NCBI GenBank assembly: GCA_030430995.1
Contig: JAUIKA010000072.1
Span: forward strand, 1 to 5,626
Length of the DNA stretch: 5,626 bases
Source: Alphaproteobacteria bacterium
GTDB lineage: Bacteria > Pseudomonadota > Alphaproteobacteria > Rickettsiales > Rickettsiaceae
Reading direction: 5' to 3'
Shown: in pieces, positions 1 through 5,626 of the stretch
How positions within the stretch are numbered: position 1 is the stretch's first letter
Layout: each line of letters starts with the position of its first letter
The notes under the pieces: generated by a model
The model's input: the letters and a program-made list of their open reading frames with translations, nothing else
The model's database searches: none
What the model was told of the DNA's origin: nothing
Program-made: the position numbers and the translations under genes

Positions 1-714
1 CCTCGCTATATTAGAAGCAAATGTAGTAATTACTGCAAGCCCTTTGCAGCCGGAAGTAAGCTCTATCAAACTTGTTTTAACATCTCCTTCAGAGTCAGAG
101 CTTCCTTTAGAGAATATATTAGTGGAGTCACACATCATAGCTGTAGTATTCTCTATTTCTTTTAATGTTTCTATATCTGACTCTGGCCCTACTAACGGGT
201 CTTTATCTAATTTCCAGTCACCTGTATGAAGTACATTCGCTTGTGGAGTTTTTATAAAAAGAGCCCTCATTTCTGGGGCAGAATGAGTAAGTGCTATTGG
301 TTTGATATCAAAACTTCCAATGCTGAATTCACTACTGTCCTTTACTATTTTTAATTTATCTAAAGGGTCTATGTTGAACTCTCTAAATTTATGCATAAGG
401 AATCTTGCTGTGAATTTAGTAGCATATATATCGCATTTCAACTCTGGCCATATGTATGGCATAGCTCCCACATGGTCTTCATGAGCATGGGTAAGTACTA
501 TAGCAGATATATTATTTTTATGTTTTGTAAGAAAATTATAGTCAGGGACTAACATTTCTACTCCTGGTAATGAATCATCCGCAAAACCGCTACCGCAGTC
601 TACTATAATCATTTCTGAATTATAGTGATACAAATTTAAATTCATTCCTATCTCATTACATCCACCTATTGGGATGAATAAGAAATTCTTTTTTAATGAT
701 GCAATATTTACCAT
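1..714 (-). CDS. rnj: Ribonuclease J, N-terminal part (runs off the left edge)
   Basis: RNase J is a zinc-dependent metallo-beta-lactamase/beta-CASP nuclease that degrades and matures RNA in the cytoplasm by 5'-3' exonuclease and endonuclease action. Translation from the ATG at 714-712 gives 238 residues, open to base 1, which is less than half of the family's usual ~550. The visible part covers the metallo-beta-lactamase domain and the entry to the beta-CASP domain. It has a GGCNEIGMN strand-turn (17-25), the metal-binding LTHAHEDH motif (74-81; H76, H78, D80, H81), a further ligand His in ALTHSAPE (H144), and GDWKLD with ligand D166. CDSTN (195-199) and TTFASNIAR (230-238) are also typical of RNase J. 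All metal ligands expected in this portion are present; the C-terminal His and the dimerisation domain lie outside the window. It follows thrS on the same strand after 64 bp, so the two may be co-transcribed. No clear Shine-Dalgarno sequence or strong promoter is visible ahead of the ATG. The family call is secure. Confidence 0.94.
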   Translation of the reverse strand, partial: MVNIASLKKNFLFIPIGGCNEIGMNLNLYHYNSEMIIVDCGSGFADDSLPGVEMLVPDYNFLTKHKNNISAIVLTHAHEDHVGAMPYIWPELKCDIYATKFTARFLMHKFREFNIDPLDKLKIVKDSSEFSIGSFDIKPIALTHSAPEMRALFIKTPQANVLHTGDWKLDKDPLVGPESDIETLKEIENTTAMMCDSTNIFSKGSSDSEGDVKTSLIELTSGCKGLAVITTFASNIAR

Positions 715-778
715 TTTTTAATATATTATTTAATAATTGCTACTTAATGATAACTGCATATTGGCTAATTAAGCTAGC

Positions 779-2647
779 TTATTTTTGATTTATTTTGATA
801 TGGTCAATTAATTTATCTATATCTGTTATATCCTCCATACCCCTTACATTAATAGTGCCATTGCTTTTTTCAGCATTGCCTAATACTACAATAATAGGAG
901 TTTTCTGAGATGACCAATATCGTATTTTATAACCTATTTTAGAAGGTGATAGATCTTTTTCTACTCTTACAGAAGCATCTAGAAGCTTTTTATATACAGC
1001 GCATGCATATTCATCTACCTCATTTACTATGGTCAGAACAACAACCTGCACAGGGCAGAGCCATATAGGGAATTTCCCTGCATATTGTTCTATTAATATT
1101 CCTATAAATCTTTCAAAAGAGCCTAATATTGCTCTATGCAGCATAACAGGTCTCTGTTTGTTGCCTTGGCTGTCTATATAATTTGCATCAAGGCGTTGTG
1201 GCATTATAAAGTCTACCTGTAGGGTTCCGCACTGCCAATGCCGTTTTAATGCATCTATTAACACAAATTCTAATTTAGGGCCATAAAAAGCACCTTCGCC
1301 TGGGTTTAGGCAGTATGTTAGATTTGTGCTTTTTATAGCATCAAGCAGCGCCCCTTCTGCTTTATCCCAGACTTCATCACTTCCTGCCCTGACAGATGGG
1401 CGATCTGAAAATTTAACCAATACATCAGTAAACCCGAAGTCTTTATATACCTCAGAGAGGAGATTACAGAATTTTATGGTCTCCCCAGTTATTTGGCCTT
1501 CCGTGCAGAATATATGTGCGTCATCCTGCGTGAAACCTCTAACCCTCATCAGGCCATGTAAGGACCCTGAAGGCTCATTTCTGTGGCAGCTGCCAAATTC
1601 AGCCATTCTAATAGGCAAGTCTTTATAGCTTTTTATACTCTGGTTAAATATCTGCAAATGGCAAGGGCAGTTCATTGGCTTTACAGCCAAGATTTTTTCT
1701 TTTTTGCCTTCTTCTTTAAAGAAAAACATATTTTCTTTAAATGTTTCATAATGCCCTGACTTTTCCCATAGCTCTTTATTTACAATTATGGGTGTATTTA
1801 CCTCTTGATATCCATTTTTATTCAGTTTCCTTCTTATGTACTCTTGCAATGCCCTATATATAGCCCAGCCCTTAGGGTGCCAGAAAACCATGCCTTGCGC
1901 TTCTTCTTGTAGATGGAATAATTCTAATTCTTTCCCTAGTTTCCTATGGTCTCTTTTTTTTGCCTCTTCTATAAAAAATAGATATTCATTTAAACTTTCT
2001 TTTGTGAGCCAAGCAGTGCCATATATTCTTTGTAGCATTGGTCTATTGCTGTCTCCTTTAAAATAAGCTCCTGCTATTTTGGTTAGTTTAAAATGTTTTA
2101 AATATCCTGTATGTGGAAAATGTGGCCCACGGCATGGGTCTAAGAAGTCACCTTGTTTATAGATGGTAATAGATTCTGCTTCTATATTTGAGAAGATCTC
2201 ATATTTATATATTTCTTTATCTGCTTTAAAATAATCAAGTGCTTTTTCTCTTGGCCATATCTCTTTTGTGATCTGTAGCTTCCTTGCAACTATCTCTTTC
2301 ATTTTTTTCTCAATCTCATTGAAATCTTCTTCAGTGAAGACTCTGGCGGATTCAAAGTCGTAATAGAAGCCATCTTCTATTACGGGCCCTATGGCAAGTT
2401 TTACATCTGGGCATAGCTCTGTTAAAGCTTGAGCTAATATATGTGCTGCATCATGCCTTAATGTTTCCAGAGCTTTTGGGTCTTTTGAAGAAATCATAGT
2501 AAGCTCTCCGCCTTCTGTGATATCTGCGGTTATATCTAACAGAGCTCCATCTTTTTCTACTAAAACTACATCTTTTATGCTAAGCTCTTTTAATATATCT
2601 TTAATTTTTGTGCCTATAGGAAACTGCTTAGAGTTTACAATAATCAT
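779..2647 (-). CDS. thrS: Threonine--tRNA ligase (threonyl-tRNA synthetase)
   Basis: Class II synthetase that charges tRNA-Thr with threonine in the cytoplasm and edits mischarged Ser-tRNA-Thr. It has 622 residues, close to the E. coli enzyme (642), and looks complete. Domain order: TGS domain (about 1-60); editing (second additional) domain with the HxxxH site RHDAAH (H65, H69) and C172/H176 in PCRGPH; catalytic core from about 240. Zinc ligands are C327 in KPMNCPCH, H378 in DDAHIF and H504 in VMLHRAILGS. Motif 2 is FGSCHRNEPSG (351-361, R356) and motif 3 begins at HRAILGSFERF (504-514). The anticodon-binding domain covers about 527-622. The second Cys in MNCPCH replaces the Gly of E. coli MNCPGH. 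The start at 2647 is supported because an in-frame stop lies only two codons upstream (2656-2654) and the TGS domain begins at once. No Shine-Dalgarno sequence or T-box leader is seen. It is divergent from mnhG, and RNase J follows downstream. Confidence 0.98.
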   Translation of the reverse strand: MIIVNSKQFPIGTKIKDILKELSIKDVVLVEKDGALLDITADITEGGELTMISSKDPKALETLRHDAAHILAQALTELCPDVKLAIGPVIEDGFYYDFESARVFTEEDFNEIEKKMKEIVARKLQITKEIWPREKALDYFKADKEIYKYEIFSNIEAESITIYKQGDFLDPCRGPHFPHTGYLKHFKLTKIAGAYFKGDSNRPMLQRIYGTAWLTKESLNEYLFFIEEAKKRDHRKLGKELELFHLQEEAQGMVFWHPKGWAIYRALQEYIRRKLNKNGYQEVNTPIIVNKELWEKSGHYETFKENMFFFKEEGKKEKILAVKPMNCPCHLQIFNQSIKSYKDLPIRMAEFGSCHRNEPSGSLHGLMRVRGFTQDDAHIFCTEGQITGETIKFCNLLSEVYKDFGFTDVLVKFSDRPSVRAGSDEVWDKAEGALLDAIKSTNLTYCLNPGEGAFYGPKLEFVLIDALKRHWQCGTLQVDFIMPQRLDANYIDSQGNKQRPVMLHRAILGSFERFIGILIEQYAGKFPIWLCPVQVVVLTIVNEVDEYACAVYKKLLDASVRVEKDLSPSKIGYKIRYWSSQKTPIIVVLGNAEKSNGTINVRGMEDITDIDKLIDHIKINQK

Positions 2648-2698
2648 ATTTTTTTATACCATCATAATTGGTTACCATTTTATAACGTATCTATATAA
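2648..2698. promoter_or_regulatory. Divergent thrS/mnhG intergenic spacer, putative promoter region
   Basis: Only 51 AT-rich bases separate the divergent start codons of thrS (minus) and mnhG (plus), so promoters for both directions should lie in or next to this spacer unless they sit inside the coding regions. On the plus strand TATAAC at 2681-2686 resembles a -10 box but has no good -35 and would leave a very short leader. On the minus strand TATAAA at 2684-2679, with a weak TTTAAC at 2706-2701 at 16-bp spacing, is a possible thrS promoter. These matches are weak in such AT-rich DNA. The regional inference is reasonable; the individual boxes are not established. Confidence 0.35.
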
Positions 2699-2971
2699 AT
2701 GTTAAATGTTTTATCTGCTCTATTGGGGCTTGTGGGTTTATTTTTTTGTGCTGTCTCTATTATTGGCCTTTGTAGATATAAAGATTTCTATAATAAATTA
2801 CATGCAGCGGGCGTAGCGGAGAGTTTTGGCATTCCTCTTATTATAATCTCAATATCTCTTAGTTCGTTATGTTTTAAACTGCTTATATTAGTGCCTTTTA
2901 TGCTGTTTATATCACCCACTAATACATATCTTTTAGCTAGTAAGCATAAATTTGAAGAAGAGAGTAGTTAA
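2699..2971 (+). CDS. mnhG: Monovalent cation/proton antiporter subunit G (MnhG/MrpG/PhaG family)
   Basis: Small membrane subunit of the Mrp/Mnh multisubunit cation/proton antiporter in the inner membrane. The 90-residue length fits the family (roughly 90-120). The family signature is clear: a first hydrophobic helix (about 3-24), then GLCRYKDFYNKLHAAG (23-38) and ESFGIPLIII (41-50), equivalent to the family's 'G..R..DFY.RLHA....TLG' stretch. A hydrophobic pair of segments (about 43-59 and 60-72) follows, then SPTNTYLLAS (72-81), equivalent to the family's 'NP...H.LA.A' end. A short charged tail (KHKFEEESS) is on the C-terminal side. The ATG at 2699 has no Shine-Dalgarno sequence ahead of it. 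It is the first gene of the rightward series, and the next gene begins 5 bp after its stop. The usual upstream neighbours mnhE and mnhF are missing here. MrpG is needed for complex assembly or function in studied systems, but its exact mechanistic role is not well defined. Confidence 0.92.
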   Translation: MLNVLSALLGLVGLFFCAVSIIGLCRYKDFYNKLHAAGVAESFGIPLIIISISLSSLCFKLLILVPFMLFISPTNTYLLASKHKFEEESS

Positions 2972-2976
2972 GTAAT

Positions 2977-3483
2977 ATGCTATCTATTATATCTGTTGCA
3001 TATAGTCTTTTGATATTAGGTCTTATTAAAGAGAGTAAGCCTTTACATATAGTTTTATATCTTTCTTTAATAGGGGTGATGTCTTGCTTACTATATTTAT
3101 TTATGGATGCTCCGGATGTTGCATTAACAGAAGCAGCGCTGGGGAGTGCACTTTCTACGGCTGTGTTAATATTTGCCTCTAAAGGCATAAAAGAGCAGCA
3201 GCTTAAGCATAATAAATATTACTTTTTGCTACTTTTACTTATATTTATCATGATATCCTATATTTGCTGGGGGATGTTTGATTATGGAAGCTCTGATACC
3301 ATGCTGCATAAAGGAGTGAGCAAATATTACATAGAAAATACATATTCTGATATTAAAATACCAGAGACGGTAGCTGCTGTGCTTGCAAGTTACCGTGGGC
3401 TAGATACTTTATTTGAAACATCTGTTATATTTATAGCTTGTATTTGCATATATTTAATTAAAAAGCTAGGAGATGAAAAATAG
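2977..3483 (+). CDS. Stand-alone MbhD+MbhE-type subunit (DUF4040), equivalent to the MrpA C-terminal region
   Basis: Predicted inner-membrane protein of 168 residues matching the part of the antiporter that is fused to the C-terminus of MrpA in classical operons and encoded separately as MbhD and MbhE in membrane-bound hydrogenases. The MbhD-like part has helices at about 2-17 and 23-43 followed by the diagnostic MDAPDVALTEAALGSALST (43-61), then a third helix to about 68. A fourth helix lies at about 81-100. The MbhE-like part has ETVAAVLASYRGLDT (130-144), matching the family's 'NTV.AVL.DYRG.DT', and a final helix at about 147-162. A polar loop (about 101-128) lies between helices 4 and 5. 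It starts 5 bp after mnhG and its 3' end overlaps mnhB by 11 bp, implying translational coupling. Databases may label such proteins 'Na+/H+ antiporter subunit B' or 'DUF4040', so no symbol is given. In Mrp structures this region helps form the ion path at the subunit interface; its role here is inferred by homology. Confidence 0.88.
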   Translation: MLSIISVAYSLLILGLIKESKPLHIVLYLSLIGVMSCLLYLFMDAPDVALTEAALGSALSTAVLIFASKGIKEQQLKHNKYYFLLLLLIFIMISYICWGMFDYGSSDTMLHKGVSKYYIENTYSDIKIPETVAAVLASYRGLDTLFETSVIFIACICIYLIKKLGDEK

Positions 3484-3877
3484 CCTGATATTTAATGTAA
3501 CAGTGAGTTTTCTATTGCCATATATAATCCTGTATGGGCTTTATGTTCAGTTTAATGGGGAGATATCACCTGGTGGAGGCTTCCAGGCAGGGAGCATTCT
3601 GGCTGTAGCTAATATAGCATATGAGCTTGCGCAAAATAAAAGATTATATAAGCAAGAATCCTTAATCTTTATTGCAACATCAGGGCTATTAATTTATATA
3701 TCTGTAGGCATAATTACTATAATAAAAGGTGGTTCATATCTTGCATATTCAGCTTTAGGGAGCAGTGGGCAGCAATATGGAATTGCTATTGTAGAGCTAG
3801 CTGTTGGCATAGTAGTTTTTGCTGTGATGCTATATATATATAATGTATTTTTTAATTTAGATAAAACTGATGAATAA
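3473..3877 (+). CDS. mnhB: Monovalent cation/proton antiporter subunit B (MnhB/MrpB family)
   Basis: Membrane subunit of the Mrp/Mnh antiporter, 134 residues, typical for the MnhB family. The hallmark is the first helix LLPYIILYGLYVQFNGE (14-30) running into ISPGGGFQAGSILA (31-44), the 'HGE.SPGGGFQAG' motif by which MnhB is recognised; His is replaced by Asn28 here. Other hydrophobic segments cover about 39-53, 63-86 and 102-126, giving four likely helices, and the C-terminal part contains an acidic residue inside a helix (E108 in AIVELAVGIVV). The gene overlaps the preceding MbhD/E-type gene by 11 bp and the following mnhC by 8 bp. An AGGAG sequence (3468-3472) directly abuts the ATG, closer than a normal Shine-Dalgarno spacing, so coupling to upstream translation may matter more than this site. 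The TA repeat at 3831-3842 lies inside the coding region and does not break the frame. Confidence 0.94.
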   Translation: MKNSLIFNVTVSFLLPYIILYGLYVQFNGEISPGGGFQAGSILAVANIAYELAQNKRLYKQESLIFIATSGLLIYISVGIITIIKGGSYLAYSALGSSGQQYGIAIVELAVGIVVFAVMLYIYNVFFNLDKTDE

Positions 3878-4181
3878 TTACATTTTCTTGTTACCATGCC
3901 ATATATTTCTATCTGGCGTATATATAATATTATGCTCTGAAAAAGCCTTATTCAAAAGAATTATAGGCCTTAGCATAGCGCAGAATTCAGCTATTATTTT
4001 TTTTCTAGCTCTCGGTAAAGTGAATGAAGGGAAATGCCCTATAGTTCTAAAAGGCGCTGCTGCTGAATTATACAGCTCACCGCTTCCTCAGGTACTTATG
4101 TTAACTGCAATAGTTGTTGGTTTTGCAACGCTCGCTACTGCATTGGCGCTAATCAAATATGGTAAATTAGATTTAAAATGA
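3870..4181 (+). CDS. mnhC: Monovalent cation/proton antiporter subunit C (MnhC/MrpC, NuoK-like)
   Basis: Three-helix membrane subunit related to NuoK of respiratory complex I, 103 residues, the normal size of MnhC. Helices lie at about 3-22, 28-48 and 72-95. The first two are joined by the short polar turn CSEKALFKR leading into IIGLSIAQNSAIIFFLALG (31-49), which matches the family's 'R.IIGL....A.NL..L..G'. The diagnostic stretch is SPLPQVLMLTAIVVGFAT (70-87), the 'DPLPQALVLTAIVI.FA' signature of MnhC. The ATG lies within the end of mnhB (8-bp overlap), which suggests translational coupling. murD follows 6 bp after the TGA stop instead of the expected mnhD, so the NuoL/M-like partner subunit that would pack against this protein must come from elsewhere in the genome. 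Confidence 0.93.
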   Translation: MNNYIFLLPCHIFLSGVYIILCSEKALFKRIIGLSIAQNSAIIFFLALGKVNEGKCPIVLKGAAAELYSSPLPQVLMLTAIVVGFATLATALALIKYGKLDLK

Positions 4182-4187
4182 TAATTT

Positions 4188-5456
4188 ATGAGAAATTTGT
4201 TAAAACAAAGGGGTAAGAGCTTTGGCGTTTATGGCCTTGGTGTTACAGGAAAAAGCTGTATTAAAGCCCTTTCTGGTTGCGCAAAAACAGTGATATCTGC
4301 AGATGATGATAAGGAAAAAGCAATATTTCATCCGTTATATAAAGATGTATCTCAATGGAGTGGGCTTGACTATATAGTAGTAAGCCCTGGCGTTCCTCTT
4401 TATTACCCTAAGAGGCATAAGCTGGTAGAGATATCTGAGAGAGAAAATATTCCAATAATTTCAGATTTAGACCTGTTATATATGGAAGATGAAGATTTAA
4501 CTTACATAGGAATTACAGGTACAAATGGAAAAAGTACTACAACAGCAATGATAGCAAATATTCTTGCTCCATATGGTTTTGGCTGCTGTGGTAATATAGG
4601 AATGGCAGCATTAGATGTGTCTAAAGCTAAAAAGGGTTATGTTATAGAAACGTCCTCATATCAGTTAGATATTATGAAGAAGCTTCAATACAACATAAGC
4701 GTAGTTTTAAACATAAGTCCAGACCATATGGATAGATACAGCTCTTATAATGAATATAAGAAATCTAAATTGAGTATATTAAATAGAACAAAATGGACCT
4801 CTGTTGTAGATGCAAAGCTCGGAATATCAGGGGAAGGAATAATACAAATTAGTGATAGCATTTTTTTAAGCAAAGGAGTTTCTGTAGTGGGCTCTAAGCT
4901 TTATGATAATTATTTTTCTAACAATATATATACTATAAGTAATATACATACCCCAATAGCAGTTGCTTCAAGCTTTACAGTTGCTATGCTAATCGGGCTT
5001 CCTACAGATTATATAATAAATAATATTAATGCTTTTAAAGGGCTGAAACATAGGCTTGAGTATATTGGCTCTTATGACAATATTAGGTTTTATAATGACA
5101 GCAAAGCAACAAATACCAATTCTACTATTTATGGATTAGATAGATTGCAGGGCAATGAAATATATCTGTTAGCGGGTGGTATATTTAAAGAGGATATAGA
5201 AGAGGTTAATTTAGAATTACCAGTTAAAAAGGCGTATTTATTTGGCAAAGATGCAAATAAAATAACAAGTTTTTTTAATAATAATGCTATATATTCTAAT
5301 ATAGAGATAGCTTTTGAGTCTGCATTGGAAGATGCGAGAAGATCTAAATCTGAAAATAAAGTTATTTTATTGTCACCTATGTGCTCATCTTTTGATCAAT
5401 TTAAAAATTTTGAACACAGAGGAGAATTTTTTTTAAAACTATTTAAACAACTGTAA
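4188..5456 (+). CDS. murD: UDP-N-acetylmuramoyl-L-alanine--D-glutamate ligase
   Basis: Cytoplasmic ATP-dependent Mur ligase that adds D-glutamate to UDP-MurNAc-L-Ala during peptidoglycan precursor synthesis. It has 422 residues against 438 in E. coli and looks complete. The N-terminal UDP-binding Rossmann-like domain has VYGLGVTGKS (14-23) and VVSPGVP (64-70). The central ATPase domain has the P-loop ITGTNGKSTTT (109-119), GNIG (135-138), ETSSYQLD (154-161), NISPDHMDRY (175-184), and K194 in KKSKLSIL, at the place of the carbamylated lysine. The C-terminal domain has KHRLE (287-291), NDSKATN (303-309), LLAGG (327-331) and LSPMCSSFDQFKNFEHRGEFF (395-415). One oddity is that the usual 'HN..N' element before the C-terminal domain reads HTPIA (254-258). 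An 8-T tract (5427-5434) sits near the 3' end. The gene starts 6 bp after mnhC without a Shine-Dalgarno sequence, and ftsW follows after 40 bp, as in the dcw cluster. Confidence 0.97.
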   Translation: MRNLLKQRGKSFGVYGLGVTGKSCIKALSGCAKTVISADDDKEKAIFHPLYKDVSQWSGLDYIVVSPGVPLYYPKRHKLVEISERENIPIISDLDLLYMEDEDLTYIGITGTNGKSTTTAMIANILAPYGFGCCGNIGMAALDVSKAKKGYVIETSSYQLDIMKKLQYNISVVLNISPDHMDRYSSYNEYKKSKLSILNRTKWTSVVDAKLGISGEGIIQISDSIFLSKGVSVVGSKLYDNYFSNNIYTISNIHTPIAVASSFTVAMLIGLPTDYIINNINAFKGLKHRLEYIGSYDNIRFYNDSKATNTNSTIYGLDRLQGNEIYLLAGGIFKEDIEEVNLELPVKKAYLFGKDANKITSFFNNNAIYSNIEIAFESALEDARRSKSENKVILLSPMCSSFDQFKNFEHRGEFFLKLFKQL

Positions 5457-5496
5457 TATGATATCATGATAAAGAAAATATTTAATATAGTAAACC

Positions 5497-5626
5497 ATGT
5501 TAAAAGATAAGATCTTTTCAGTATTTTATAATTGGATAAAGAACATAGATAATCAGGTTTTTTTTGCTTCAGTGCTGATGCTAACAATAGGCTTTATGTT
5601 AGTTACTACAACAAGTGATGTAATAG
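5497..5626 (+). CDS. ftsW: Probable lipid II flippase/glycan polymerase FtsW, N-terminal fragment (runs off the right edge)
   Basis: The frame opens at ATG 5497 and stays open to the window end (43 complete codons). An in-frame TAA at 5491-5493 rules out an upstream start. The fragment reads MLKDKIFSVFYNWIKNIDNQ, then a hydrophobic first helix (VFFASVLMLTIGFMLVTTTS, residues 21-40). This has the shape of an FtsW/RodA/SEDS N-terminus: a short cytoplasmic tail with W..W/I.NID, then a helix ending in a small polar patch like the family's 'AASPAVA'. The decisive SEDS catalytic region lies outside the window, so the call rests on this N-terminal pattern plus position directly after murD, where ftsW is found in the dcw clusters of proteobacteria. 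FtsW polymerises septal peptidoglycan from lipid II together with FtsI. RodA is the main alternative, less likely by context. An 8-T tract (5558-5565) lies in frame. Confidence 0.75.
   Translation, partial: MLKDKIFSVFYNWIKNIDNQVFFASVLMLTIGFMLVTTTSDVI

Noticed and set aside
44..484. Plus-strand frames at 44-229 and 302-484.
   Set aside because: Antisense to the metallo-beta-lactamase domain of RNase J, whose motifs are intact on the minus strand.
770..781. Perfect 12-bp palindrome TAAGCTAGCTTA overlapping the thrS stop codon, considered as a terminator or operator.
   Set aside because: It has no loop, no following T-run on the minus strand and no second copy; short palindromes of this kind are expected in AT-rich DNA.
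1326..2066. Plus-strand open frames at 1326-1628 and 1836-2066 opposite thrS.
   Set aside because: They lie fully within the strongly conserved thrS coding sequence on the other strand and their translations resemble no protein; they are antisense shadows.
2517..2705. Plus-strand frame of 62 codons overlapping the start of thrS and the intergenic spacer, possibly a small protein upstream of mnhG.
   Set aside because: Mostly antisense to the TGS domain of ThrRS; its hydrophobic end comes from the AT-rich spacer and it overlaps the mnhG start.
3831..3842. (TA)6 repeat, considered as a phase-variable tract.
   Set aside because: It lies in the mnhB coding frame encoding a plausible membrane helix end; a dinucleotide tract this short in AT-rich DNA is not evidence for phase variation.
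2937..3897. Minus-strand frames at 2937-3188 and 3694-3897.
   Set aside because: Opposite well-supported antiporter genes, with no family resemblance.
5458..5470. Overlapping palindromes ATGATATCAT and ATCATGAT after the murD stop, considered as an operator or terminator.
   Set aside because: Too short and AT-rich to form a stable hairpin, no U-tract follows, and the context (ftsW 27 bp on) argues for read-through.
5466..5510. A 14-codon frame (MIKKIFNIVNHVKR) between murD and ftsW, overlapping the ftsW start, considered as a leader peptide.
   Set aside because: No Shine-Dalgarno, no recognisable attenuator structure, and such short frames arise by chance.
5396..5587. Minus-strand frame of 63 codons across the murD/ftsW junction.
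   Set aside because: Antisense to the conserved murD C-terminus and the ftsW start; no recognisable motif.

Overview
The window is an AT-rich bacterial segment with tightly packed genes. The protein signatures suggest an alphaproteobacterium of the Rickettsiales type (an obligate intracellular lineage that keeps peptidoglycan genes). The reasons are the alphaproteobacterial-style RNase J, a ThrRS with an MNCPCH zinc-site motif, strong use of ATA and other A/T-ending codons, almost no Shine-Dalgarno sequences, and Mnh/Mrp antiporter genes broken away from the usual seven-gene operon. The order-level assignment is an inference by eye, not a database result.

Layout: two divergent gene groups meet at a 51-bp spacer (2648-2698). 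Leftward (minus strand) lie thrS, threonyl-tRNA synthetase (779-2647), and then the first 238 residues of ribonuclease J (1-714), which runs off the left edge. Rightward (plus strand) lies a compact series of six genes: mnhG (2699-2971), a stand-alone MbhD+MbhE-type membrane subunit (2977-3483), mnhB (3473-3877), mnhC (3870-4181), murD (4188-5456) and the first 43 residues of ftsW (5497 to the right edge). The antiporter genes overlap or are spaced by only a few bases, and murD follows mnhC after 6 bp, so this is probably one operon.

How they work together: the four membrane proteins are subunits of a multisubunit Mrp/Mnh monovalent cation/proton antiporter. The order G - MbhD/E - B - C matches the order of the antiporter-like module in Mbh-type complexes rather than the A-to-G order of classical Mrp operons. 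The large NuoL/M-like subunits (A, D) and the small E and F subunits are absent here and would have to be encoded elsewhere. MurD makes UDP-MurNAc-L-Ala-D-Glu in the cytoplasm. FtsW is the septal peptidoglycan polymerase, and its pairing with MurD is a remnant of the division and cell wall (dcw) cluster, in which mraY normally precedes murD. ThrRS supplies Thr-tRNA, and RNase J is an mRNA/rRNA-processing exo/endoribonuclease.

I saw no tRNA, rRNA, CRISPR array, insertion sequence or obvious mobile element, and no intergenic gap above 64 bp. The window reads as ordinary core genome with an unusual gene arrangement, and I found no convincing undescribed system in it.
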